Origin: Cyrtodaria siliqua
Taxonomy: Eukaryota > Mollusca > Bivalvia > Adapedonta > Hiatellidae
Assembly (NCBI GenBank): GCA_037043455.1
Contig: JAWPHD010001236.1
Span: 278,898-342,897, forward strand
Direction of reading: 5' to 3'
Length of the DNA: 64,000 bases
Shown: positions 21,961 to 33,200 of the stretch, in pieces
How positions within the stretch are numbered: the stretch's first letter is position 1
Layout of the letters: each line of letters begins with the position of its first letter
Notes under the pieces: generated by a model
What the model was told of the DNA's origin: nothing
Databases searched by the model: none
Seen by the model: only the letters and a program-made list of their open reading frames with translations
Program-made: the position numbers and the translations under genes

Positions 21961-22445
21961 TATTTGGCTCGTTTGTACCTTTTGCATGTTATATCCCTCT
22001 TGCAGTCACACGTTTACCAACTGGTATCGTATTTATGATTTAAAACATGTGAGAATATGTGCCCAAACTGTACCTGAAGTTTCAGAGGTAGAAAAATAAA
22101 CATTTTTTGTCGGGATTAAAAAATATACCACAAAAATGGCCATTTTTTGGGCGTTATGCAGTCTCACTTGAAAATTCTCGTTTTTCAGCAATGCATTAGT
22201 CCATATTTTGATTAATAGATATTGAACAAAGAAAGAGAGCTATACTTTCATTTGGTTTTGTTAATTCTAATATACCCTTTATGTTATATGCACAGAACTA
22301 TGTGTAAACACTTATTATTTTATCCAGTTAGCATCCTTGAATACTTTTCGATTGAGTATATAAAGTAAACCAACATTTTTATAAAACAAAACCTATACAA
22401 AATATCAGTGCTATTCTCGTTTCATTAATATGTGGCACAAGAAAC

Positions 22446-22973
22446 TTGTAGTGTCCGTAACCATTGTATTTATTTTTACTTTTAACTCTTATATGTATTA
22501 CTTTGACATATAAGTGTCCAGTCAAAGGTTGGAATAACGCGAAAACCTTTGAAAAAATTCTGTAAACTTTCAATTCTTTAGTTGCAACCTGGTTACGGAC
22601 ACTACAAAATGCATAACCAGAACAAGTATATCAAACGGCATGGGTTATTATTTTCTGATTTATGATTATACTTGGACAAATATTATGTCATCTCATTTGC
22701 AACATCTTTAAAGCTTTTATCTAAAAAAAAATAATCTGAGAAATTTCTAGTGTGAAATAGGCACAAGGAAAGTCATACTAGGTGTATATTACGCTTTAAT
22801 GCTGTTAGAAAAAAACCGGGCATATTCCTAATCTGTGCCCTTTATTACTATAATAAAGTTATTGTTTTCATATGTTGAGGTTCTAAATATGTTACTTCAT
22901 AAACAATAATAAAGGTTGTAACCTCTTGTTAGATTTACTTACATGTTATATGCACCTTGTAGTGTCCGTAACC
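22446..22973. mobile_element. TIR element(s) with 17-bp TTGTAGTGTCCGTAACC ends
   Basis: The 17-mer TTGTAGTGTCCGTAACC occurs at 22446-22462, inverted at 22591-22607, and again direct at 22957-22973. Any adjacent pair forms perfect terminal inverted repeats. The interior is AT-rich and non-coding. It may be two overlapping or nested MITEs. Confidence 0.7.
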
Positions 22974-23164
22974 CCTTCCCACATGGTGTAAAACAAATGT
23001 AAAAAAATGTACTTATATTCAACTGCTCAACTAAACACGAAAAGTCTATAGGACCAAGCTGTTCAACATCAAGAAAAAATTAATTACGCAGGAATTGGAA
23101 TCAAGTCAAATTTGAAGTGTGGTGAGGCACTTTTGGGCCAAATACCGCTGTGTTTTAGCCGTTT

Positions 23165-23491
23165 ACATATGGTAATTTAATGTTACTATTGTATTTTAGA
23201 TATATATATATATCTGTATCATGACTCTAACATGCTTTACATATGGTAATTTAATGCTACTATTGCACGAAGTTAGCATAGCTACTATTGCACGAAGTTA
23301 GCATACATTATATGTATGTGGTAAGTTAATGCTACTGCTTCATTGTAAATATGTCTGAGCATTGGATCTACATATTGTCGTTCGTGTTAATGATCCTTTG
23401 TTGTGTTGTAGATATATGTGTACGTTGGAACAGGCTTCATGCTGTACATATGACATTGTATGTGTTAATTAATGTTACCTTTGTATTATAG
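23165..23491 (+). repeat. Exon-6-acceptor repeat array, part 2
   Basis: Four to five degenerate units with TTAATGTTACTATTGTATTTTAG, ATATGTCTG and CATGCT-ACATATG segments lead directly into the true exon 6 acceptor at 23491. The minus-strand copy has similar units at 43447-43860. Confidence 0.75.
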
Positions 23492-23642
23492 ATATGTCTG
23501 CATACTGGACCTAGCATTGATCCAGAAGACAGAGACAATGTCGATAATAGATGGGTACTGGAACGGATCAAGGAATATGTTGCCAAACATTTCCCAAACG
23601 CTTGAAAAGGAGCCTAGTATTGTTGAGACCTGTATATACACG
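23492..23642 (+). pseudogene. PIPOX: PIPOX pseudogene exon 6 (one-base insertion)
   Basis: The acceptor is TATTATAG and the donor GTAAAA. An extra A in TTCCCAAACG shifts the frame upstream of the flavin-attachment Cys codon. The sequence upstream is a repeat array that echoes this exon start. Confidence 0.85.
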
Positions 23643-23734
23643 GTAAAATGTATTCTAATTCAACTGTCAACATAGCGGCATTAGTGTGTTAAGTATATTT
23701 GTTAATAACGTGTAGTGTATGTATGATTACGGTT

Positions 23735-23750
23735 GTCGCGCATGCGCGAC
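23735..23750. promoter_or_regulatory. 16-bp perfect palindrome, NRF-1-like site
   Basis: GTCGCGCATGCGCGAC is its own reverse complement and contains CGCGCATGCGCG, matching the YGCGCAYGCGCR consensus of NRF-1 (ewg in insects). It is in intron 6 of the pseudogene; activity is unknown. Confidence 0.45.
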
Positions 23751-24046
23751 TGTTACTCATGTATTACTGCTAAGTATAACGTGTTATATCAGTTCGTCGT
23801 GGTAGTGTCTGTCAACTCAACGTGTCTTCCGAGCTTTCTGTTACTCCATATCTGTGGATTTAGTTTTTATATTAAATCCACAAATTGTGTGTATATTGTT
23901 GATGCATAAAACAGAAACTGCACATACATATTCAAACTGGCAAGTTTCATATTTTTGAAACATTGATGCGTTATGTAAGTATTGCTTTCCCATTGTGGCT
24001 TGTTGTCATCGTTAATTACGAGATGCGTCTACATACATGTTTGCAG

Positions 24047-24122
24047 AACACCAAGGACCGTGATTTTATCCTTGATGTGCATCCCAAATGGAAGAACGTT
24101 GTGATCGGAGCTGGGTTTTCAG
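24047..24122 (+). pseudogene. PIPOX: PIPOX pseudogene exon 7 (open)
   Basis: Seventy-six nt, same length and phase as the intact exon with six substitutions. It encodes [20 protein letters not shown]. Confidence 0.85.
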
Positions 24123-24598
24123 GTGTGTTTGTTTTCTGTCTTGTATTTTCGTTCCACAACGTATGCTTGAACTGGAGTATTTATGGTATGGGGACCGTGC
24201 TGCATTGGTCATACAGTCAACATATCCTGTTGTTAACCGCCATTTATATTTATACAAAAAAGTGAGTTTTCTAAGTGCAAGAATATTTCTCAATAAGTAA
24301 TCTGATCAGGTACAACTATAACTACAATGGCATAATTGTTATAATAATCTGATTTCCGGTTCAAATTTGAACTCACTTACTAACCAATCAATGTTTCGTT
24401 TCTTACAAGGTCTTGTTGCCTATCTTAATATGTGCCTTTATTTCATCTAATGCGGCTTGTCATTTTTGGGAATTTTGTTCGTTACGTATTTTACCTAATG
24501 CGGCAGGTCATTAAACCTTTTTGTTTGGGACTTGAACTGTGGCGACTGGATTTGAATAACAGTACGAACGTATAATTATATGTTACGTCTTTCCACAG

Positions 24599-24720
24599 GT
24601 CACGGGTTCAAGTTGTCACCAGTGGTTGGAAAGGTTCTTGCAGACCTGGCCACCGGACAGACGCCATCACACGACTTGACGCCATTCAGGATTAACCGAT
24701 TTTTCAAGCATAATTTATGA
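24599..24720 (+). pseudogene. PIPOX: PIPOX pseudogene exon 8 (open)
   Basis: The exon is open to TGA at 24718-24720. The last three residues are HNL, against HKL in the intact copy, a weaker peroxisomal signal. Confidence 0.85.
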
Positions 24721-24834
24721 GAGACGGTTACAGCAATTTTCGAAACTCTTGGCCCTTCAGTTATCAGTTGGATAAAAAAAACACTATTGAGTCTTGTGTT
24801 AATGGGCATATGTCAGACTGGTTTTATTTAAAAA

Positions 24835-25165
24835 GATGTTGTCATTAAGGAGATTCGGTGTCAACATTATTATCACCTTACCTGATCATTATTTTTGCAG
24901 ATGTAGCATACATGTAGCTAAACAACCCAGATATTAAAGATAACAATGAGTCTTTAGTATCACAATATGCTGATATCGAGAGTTTTACTGTAGACGGCTC
25001 CAAAGAATCACCTTTATATACCACGTATGCCTAAATAGAAACGCCGGCAAACATTTAGTTATCTGGTTTGTATCTAAAAAGGGAAGTGCCATACAATTGT
25101 GCCCAGAATACAGCTTGTGTTGGGAAAATGGCAAGTTCACTGTACAATGAGTTAGATTCGAGATC
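24835..25165 (+). mobile_element. RT fragment downstream of PIPOX exon 8 (decayed copy)
   Basis: Contains a VSQYAD-like RT motif C remnant (near 24960) followed by codons related to those at minus 41330-41040. It follows exon 8 by about 120 bp in both PIPOX copies, so it was present before the duplication. Confidence 0.6.
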
Positions 25166-25881
25166 AACAGAACAGAACAGAACATATTCTTTATTTATGA
25201 CTTAAACAAATGTTTCTCGTCATATAAATACATATTACATTTGTTAATATGTGACAGGTCAATGCAATTTTTACATTAAACAATAAAAAATAACAAGCAC
25301 ACAAATCATACATACTATACACTCATACAACTCACCCATTCACTCTGACGCTCAAAATGTCTCACACATTCACTCTGGCGCACGTATTTACCCTGTTAAA
25401 ATGATTTAACTATTCCTATTACATAGTTTCATGTTACTATTTTAAGTTTTAATAGTTTACATGTCATGTCCAATGTGGATGAACATACATTTTTTACTCA
25501 TTATACATTGCAGTATTGCGAATAATTTAAATGCTTCCCTAACAAACCTAGATAAACTAAAATGCTCTTGCTGGCTTGAAGATTGCATCAGCTGAATAAA
25601 TTTAAAAACACTTGGATGTCTGTAATAATATTGTTTAACATATAGCTTACGTAATTGTTCGTGCAAAGGACAAATTAAAATAAAATGATATTCATCTTCT
25701 AAGTCGGTACTATTACACAATGTACAATATCTTTGATTTCTATCAGTTCTATTTGTGAATATCTGCCAGTTTCAATTATAAGTCTGTGGGAGGATAATCT
25801 TATCCTCGACAAATCAGAATTCAATAACATAATGTTATGACCTTTGAACGAAATAGGAACACTACTTGTAAGTTGGCCCAA
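25165..25881 (-). mobile_element. LINE 3' end with GTTCT tail
   Basis: Minus-strand coding remains (25881-25457) include RIRLSSHRLIIETGRYSQ and, after a frameshift, CTLCNSTDLEDEYHFILIC (C-x2-C-x9-H-x4-C). The AT-rich 3' UTR ends in AATAAAGAATAT and a GTTCT repeat at about 25165-25185, a CR1-style microsatellite tail. It is 5'-truncated. The C-terminal module matches 2504-3046. Confidence 0.8.
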
Positions 25882-27200
25882 AAGAACTTTTAGTACTAAA
25901 ACGTTTTACTACTAACAAGATTGCTGTGTGTCCCTTTAAAATAAATCGCAAAACTTATTTACATATCTTGGTGGAATGGTTTGTTTGTTCACGAATACCA
26001 AAATAAATTACAAAAAAACAGGATATTTTTACACCAGGAACAATGAGTAGCCTATGTCAACACCGGGTTATTGAGAGCGGGGGTGGAATCTAGAAGGAAA
26101 CTAGAAGGAACGATCATAAAACTAGTTGTGTAGTCGGCCGCTGAAAACCAACAACAATCCTCTACATATATGTCAGAGTAATGAACAGTACATTTAATGG
26201 CAATGTCACTGTTATATCGGTGTCATATCAGTTACATTCAAAACACTGCTCAAAAAGAAATGCGTGCTGACATTTTTGAGGGTGCCAACATCATTTCTTG
26301 AAACCAAGTTCCGTTGAATTGTGAAACGTGTTAAATTTGTTTACCAACACTACACAAATAAGAGGCAAAAGTGAGTATTTTAAACTTAATAGCCATCTCA
26401 GTATTTAGCACCGCGTATAGTGTCAGGTCTCATTAGCAACATGAAAATGGTGGTTGCTAGCCTTGTTCTTAAACTTTCCAAACATAGTTCACTCATTGTG
26501 TCCGACAGGTGTCGCCACGCGATTGACCTGTGTGATTCTGCGCAAGGCATGCCGGTAATCAATGGCGGTGTAAACAATAATACCGTCTGCTGCGAGTTAT
26601 ATTTGGGCAGGACTGGCCACTATCTTGTAACTTTGACAAGTTTCTATATACGTACCCGCGTCAGATCCATAATTAGACCAATATCTGTCACAAGTTGACC
26701 GATATAATTTATTAAATAGTTATTTATTAAATAGTTTGTCGCTACCTCGTGAGTAGCTCGTGACTAATTTAGCATAATGCCTATTTATAAATCGAAAACG
26801 AAAGTACTTCAAAAGTAATGAAAGAGAAATCGTTATGTTTAGACGGTAAAATGATGGTAAATAAAAGCATTAGGTTTTACTTATTTAACTGTGAACTCCT
26901 GTGTTTGTACAAACAAATAATTTGTTACAAAATGGTTTATAAACAATTTATTGAAATATAAAGTAATCCGTTGGCGGTTATGCGTATGCGTATGTAGACA
27001 AAAGCCATATTTTACTCGGTAATGCGTCTTAGTATAGAAGCATATCGTCAGTTGTGACGTAGCCGGTGTAGTTCACTGACCCGTTATCTTATCATCTTGT
27101 CGATCCCTTGTAAATGTATAGCTATACATAATATATTCTTACCGAACGTTTTAGACACATAGATCTATTACATTTCCAGTTCGACAGACAGAGACAGAAA
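25882..27200. other. Intergenic / promoter side of the pacifastin-like gene
   Basis: No supported gene. A 92-codon frame at 26420-26698 shows no known motif and no splice context I can defend. The last 150 bp carry TATA-like stretches near 27115-27135 and would hold the promoter of the gene at 27201. Confidence 0.45.
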
Positions 27201-27246
27201 ATGTTGAAGTTTTTAATATTAGGAGTATCACTTACCCTGGCATATG
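27201..27246 (+). CDS. Pacifastin-like gene exon 1 (signal peptide)
   Basis: Fifteen codons plus one base; hydrophobic core after MLK. Donor GTAACG at 27247. Too short for ordinary ORF detection. Confidence 0.65.
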
Positions 27247-30200
27247 GTAACGGACAGCTTATTTTCTTTTCGAAAACATTGAAGTATTTAACTTTTGATA
27301 AAGTGCTCATTCATTTTGGATAAAAAGAAATTAAAACTTTAAACATGTAAGATACATTGATACTTACCGATATCATATGTTTTAATATTTACTTCCTAAA
27401 TAATTACTGCGGTTGGATAATTTACTTTTGGATATCAACAATTGTTTAGCGATATCAACAACTTAAGATGAATTACAGATATATATGTTTACGATATCAC
27501 TAATTAAATATCGGTATCAGAAACTGCGATATCATAAGTTAGTTTGCGATATATGAAACTGAAAAATTGACATCGTATTTAAATTGGTTTTACCAACACA
27601 AGAAGGGTTTATTTGGCACCAAACAGGAATGAACATGCCAGGCTCATCCCTCATTTACATCGAGATAAAATACGGAAAATGGGCATAGAACTTTCTAACA
27701 TGCACAACTGCAGAGTTGCTGCAAATTATATAGTCATTTACGATGGATCTACGTCCCCACATTAATTACCCTCGAAGGGGCATGATGAAGGGACGGGAAG
27801 GGGTCCTACGTATACCCCTCTAACTCTAGCGGGATTTGCAGTGGTCTTATTCTATACCTGGTATCCGCACGGAGCTTGATATCAAGAAATGAACCAGCGA
27901 TGCCAAGAATTGAATGATCAATATTACCATATATCTACTGTATATCCATGATATTACCATTTGAATTGTATTTTTTTTAATATAAAAAAACAGATTTGTA
28001 AATATCAACAAACGATTTGCATATATATTTTTATATCCATGAGTATTCAATTTGAATAGGCTTACGTATCGCAGACGCTATCTGTTATTTAAAATCCTCG
28101 ATATGATACGTCCATCTCGGTGTTTAAATGGACCAACTTACTGAGACCAGACTCTTTATATTACTTACCTTAGACGATAATAAAATTAATTGCTAGTTTC
28201 TCATCCAAATTTATTTCAAAATAGGGGCGTGGGGTGTGGGGTGGGGGGAGTGGGTGGGAAGGCGTGAAATTGTATTTTTTATTTTATACGACAAATGGAA
28301 AACGGCCTCGGCACAAGGCAAAAATATTAAAACATACTACTGAGTACTTCCAAGATTGAAAACACATTAGTGTTTCATACTTTCAGCATTTTTTTTTTTA
28401 TTAATGTTTTTTTTTATTTATTTATTTTTTTTTTTTTTTTTTGAAGATATAAAAATTACGGGGCGACATAAAAAAAACGGGGGCGGGAGGGGATGAGAAT
28501 CTAGCAATTAATTTAGTATGGCCTTAACGTAACGGGTGTTACTCTTAACGTTAACGGAACCTTTAGCGGAAGTTGTTACCATTACCGTTAGGTTGTCACC
28601 TTTAGCGGAAGTTGTTTCCGTAACGTTAGGTTGTTACCTTTGGCAGAAGTTGTTACCTTTAACGTTAGGTTGTCGCCTTTAGCGGAAGTTGTTACCTTTA
28701 ACGTTAGGTTGTCACCTTTAGCGGAAGCTGTTTCCGTAACGTTAGGTTGTTGTCTTTAGCGGAAGCTGTTACCTTTAACGTTAGGTTGTTGTCTTTAGCG
28801 GAAGCTGTTACCTTTAACGTTAGGTTGTCGCCTTTAGCGGAAGTTGTTACCTTTAACGTTAGGTTGTCACCTTAGGCGGAAGTTGTTTCCGTAACGTTAG
28901 GTTGTTGTCTTTAGCGGAAGCTGTTACCTTTAACGTTAGGTTGTCGCCTTTAGCGGAAGTTGTTACCTTTAACGTTAGGTTGTTGTCTTTAGCGGAATCT
29001 GTTACCTTTAACGTTAGGTTGTCGCCTTTAGCGGAAGTTGTTACCTTTAACGTTAGGTTGTTGTCTTTAGCGGAATCTGTTACCTTTAACGTTAGGTTGT
29101 CGCCTTTAGCGGAAGTTGTTACCGTTAACGTTAGGTTGTTGTCTTTAGCGGAAGTTGTTACCTTTAACGTTAGGTTGTCGCCTTTATCGGAAGCTGTTAC
29201 CTTTAACGTTAGGTTGTCGCCTTTAGTGGAAGTTGTTACCGTTAACGTTAGGTTGTTGTCTTTAGCGGAAGCTGTTACCTTTAACGTTAGGTTGTCGTCT
29301 TTAGCGGAAGCTGTTACCTTTAACGTTAGGTTGTTACCTTTGGCAGAAGTTGTTACCTTTAACGTTAGTTTGTCGCCTTTAGCGGAAGTTGTTACCTTTA
29401 ACGTTAGGTATTACCTTTAACGTTAGGTTGTTGCCTTTAACGGATTGTTACCTTTAAATTACTACCTTTAACGTTAGGTTGTCGCCTTTAGCAGTAGTTG
29501 TTACCTTTACCGTTAGGTTGTTGCCTTTAGCGGAAGTTGTTATACCGTTAACGTTAGGTTTTTACCTTTAGCGGAAGTTGTTACCTTTAACGGTATGTTG
29601 TTACCTTTAGCGTAAGGTGTTAACTTTAACGTTAGGCTTTTACCTTTAGCGGACTTGTTTTTACATTGTTACAGGGGCTTAGTATCCAATTGTTTAGTGT
29701 CCTTGATCTATTTAGCCATACCATAGCCGTTTTCAATACATATACTGTCTTTTTTATAAATATTAGGGCTAAAAACTCTCTTTGGTAATATTTTGCGATC
29801 ACACGTTTTGTAAATGAATGCATATTAATGTAAACAATGAACCAAACACTGAACGTTGATACAATACATTTTCATCGCTTCAAGACTGCGAATATGACGA
29901 GTCCTGCACCAAAGTTTTTGCAGGTTTTTTAAAAGTGATGTGTTAAAAAATAGCGTTTCGAAAACCCTGTATCCATTTTTCTACACCAAGTTGTTGCACG
30001 TTTCAAGAGATCGAATGTATTATTTTAGCGCTTCAAGGTTGCGACTACGATGGAGTCTTGCATCTATCAGGGGACAGTTTCAAGTCATCCGATGGCTGCA
30101 ACAACTGCTTCTGCAACAATGGGGCTATAGCGTGTACCCTCAAAGCGTGCTTGCCTGTCAGTAAGTATATATTTACGTGCTTTTGCCTTAAGATCAGTTA

Positions 30201-33200
30201 GAATGCACGAAAACAGTTACTGACTCTCCTTGGTAACGTAGACCTTTATGTTTCCTGACGATCCTTATTTCGTGATTAGAAAGTAAAAAATATATATATA
30301 TAAATTGATCGGTAACGTTCAACTGATCACACACATCATTAAAGCCTAAACGGGGCACTGTCGTCAGATACATGTAACTAAGAGTGAGTATTTAAATATG
30401 TAACTAAGAGTAAGTGGTATATGAAAAAATGGTACTTCAGGTGAGTCGTATCTATAGAAGTGAGTCGTCAATGAATAAACGGCACTTAAAAGGGACACAC
30501 GGCAAAAACTCGCAGTGTCCCGTTAGTTTTACATAACATGCATTATTTCAATCATTAATGTTAATTATAAGAATAGTATAAAGCTATTTTTTTTTGTATA
30601 TTACTGACTTTGATAATATTGCACCAATAATATATTTCAATATTTTATAAAATAATGACGAAAATTGAAAACTCATTTTATTTAATGATATGCAAGCACG
30701 TTTAAAGTCAAAATGTCACTGAATTAATAAATCGAGTTGCTAATTTTGATGTTTGATAAAAACGTCAGGATTGCCGTGTGTGCCTTTAATGTGTGTCGTA
30801 CACAAACATGTAACTAAGTGTAAGTAGTATGGGAAGCAATGGCATTTAAGGTGAGTCGTATCTTTAGAACATGTAACTAAGAGTGAGTCGTGAATGAAGA
30901 CATGACACTTAAGGTGAATCGTATCTATAGAACATGGGAACTAAGAGTGAGACGTATTCACGCACGTAACAACGAATACGTCTTTTATGAACATGTAACT
31001 AAACGTGAGTCGTATTATAATTGAGACGTATCTAAAACACGCAAGTCGTTTATAAAAACACGAAACTAAGCGTTTATGAAATAGTTTAACTTTGGGAAGA
31101 CGTATCTAAAACACGTAACTTAGAGTGAGTCGTATATGTAATCTACTAAGAGCGAGTCGTATATGTAAGCTACTAAGAGCGAGTCGTATATGTAAGCTAC
31201 TAAGAGCGAGTCGTATATAAACTGTCTGCGAGAATCATAGCTCTTATGGTGTGTACCTACCATATAGCTACGACGCGACCCCCTTATAGCTACGACGCGA
31301 CCCATTATAGAGTAGTCAGGTATCCAGATCGACCCCCAACCGCACTTCCCCGGAGAGGTTTCTGAAGACACCACACAATGCCTGCCGTAGTGCAAAATAA
31401 TAAACCACGTGCATGCATAAAATCACCAAAGAAAAGAATATCACGTCGAACTAGGCATTTTTTGTAACGAATGTACATGTTCTGCATTTTCTTGAATGTT
31501 TACCTATCGAAGTATCTCGCGCTCTGTCCATTCCGTATTTGGAAACTTAACTCCGCCCACATCTGACACAAAAACAACCTTAAACACGATGACCGGAAAT
31601 TGTCAGGTGTGTGTGTGTGTTGGGCGGCGTTTGTTTAAGTTTCTCGTGCCAATATGAAACTGCTCATTGGCCAAGGCTAAATCTGATTATCAAAACAGTA
31701 GCAATTCATAATGGTTTTGATTGAATTGGATTTTATAGTCGCACCAACAGCTAAGGTCATATAATTCATAATGGGATAGTTTAAAAGTACGGTAAGTAAA
31801 TCTCGGTTATCAATGAAAGTGACGTGCATAGACACGTTTAAAGGTGAAATATAGCGTGTATTTTTAGTATATATTCGGAAATATACGTATATAATATGCA
31901 ATATTTTCAAATCTTACACTTATTGGTTGTCCCGTTTTCTCACAGTAGCCAATTTTATCCCATAGCGCACACGCTTCGAGTTTCGCCCTTTTTGAAGACA
32001 GGTAAGAGACACGTGATCCTGTGACGTCATTGGTACCAAACGATTCGCGGTGTCGCATTGAGTTGTATAGTATTGTCTATGTAGGATTACGTTTTATGGT
32101 ACTTGTTAAAAATGCCGTGTGTTGTTGCTGGGTGAAAAAGTTTGCATAAAGAAGGACAAGATAATAACCTAAGTTTCTTTCGTTTCCCTAATCGAGATAA
32201 TGATATATTAAGATTTGAAGTGTGGGTAGACGTTACCGAAGAAAATCGCCCGACTCGTCGAGAGAAGTGGGAACCTACGAAAGACGCGCGAGTTTGTAGC
32301 AAACATTTTGAGTTGACTTCGTGGGAAGTCCATCCTTTGGTTTCATTATCTTTAAATTTGGAGAACAAAAGGTCATGCAGATTAAAATCAACAGCGGTAC
32401 CAACGATATTAGACTATAAAAATGAGAAGTGCATAACCCCGCCGTCTTCAAGCAAGTTGTATTCGCCTATTCGACCGGCGTTGAGGAGGAAATTCATACA
32501 TGAAGTAAGATTGAAATTTATGTTCAATTATCTTAGCACCTCATCGGGTATACGTATGATAAATTGAAGAAAGGTGTATAGTCTTAGATCTTTATATACA
32601 CCGTGAATGGTTAGCTGTTGAATTAGAAGCATGCGTCTTTACGTGAATCAATGAAGAGTTGACGGCGCTAATATTATGTAGCCGTCTTTTTTTAAAAGAT
32701 TGCTAAGAACGTTCAGCATATACATTTAAATGAATCCGGTGAAATAAACACTGTGTCTTTGTTTCCAAATTTTAATTTTTAATAATTTTAAATTATACAC
32801 CCTCTTCTGCCAATAGTATTATAGATATATATTATCAACATATATAGGGCTATGGATTTAAAAAAAATACAAAATGTTTCATGGATATTTATTACAAGGC
32901 AGAAAATTAATAATATTACTAGCTTTTATATTAATTCAGTAATTTTTTATGGCAAAGCAACAACAATAACGCCTCTTAGCTCGTGCAATAAGTAAAGCAA
33001 GTATAATAGAATAATATACTTTATATTATGGTAATTTGATATATTTGGTCCGTTTTTGATCTGTATATCAGGAGTAAGTATACATGAGTAAGTATACTTA
33101 CTAACTGTCTATATCGTTCTCATAATACATTTGGCTATATTATTTAAATCATAGTATTTTTCTCTCTTTGTGCGCGACAAATATCATGTGATATATCCGT

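Larger units (their letters stand above)
10374..24720 (+). pseudogene. PIPOX: Peroxisomal sarcosine oxidase-like pseudogene (8 exons)
   Basis: Exon relics lie at 10374-10487, 11648-11802, 13365-13500 (truncated), 13857-14040, 15324-15469, 23492-23642, 24047-24122 and 24599-24720, most with GT/AG borders. They match the intact gene at 41442-54945 exon by exon. Exon 1 keeps ATG and the FAD-binding GAGIEGS. Exon 2 gains one base and hits TAG at 11672-11674. Exon 3 has an extra C and loses its second half. Exon 4 has an extra base and soon stops. Exon 5 lacks one base. Exon 6 has one extra A. Exons 7 and 8 remain open, ending in HNL rather than HKL. PIPOX enzymes oxidise sarcosine or pipecolate in peroxisomes with bound FAD; this copy cannot make that protein. 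A short transcript remains possible. Confidence 0.9.
10236..25165 (+). repeat. Inverted segmental duplication, arm 1 (decayed PIPOX copy)
   Basis: All eight exons plus upstream and downstream flanks match, in inverted orientation, the segment at about 41040-55060. Exon 7 can be compared directly: 70 of 76 bases are identical. Introns match only in patches because each copy took independent insertions. Edges are approximate. Confidence 0.85.

Noticed and set aside
31120..31395. A minus-strand frame with repeated YIYDSLLVA
   Set aside because: Comes from the 28-bp units of the intron array.
32133..32135. Selenocysteine recoding in the THAP frame
   Set aside because: No SECIS element could be identified by eye, and a nonsense mutation is simpler. 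Kept only as a checkable idea.
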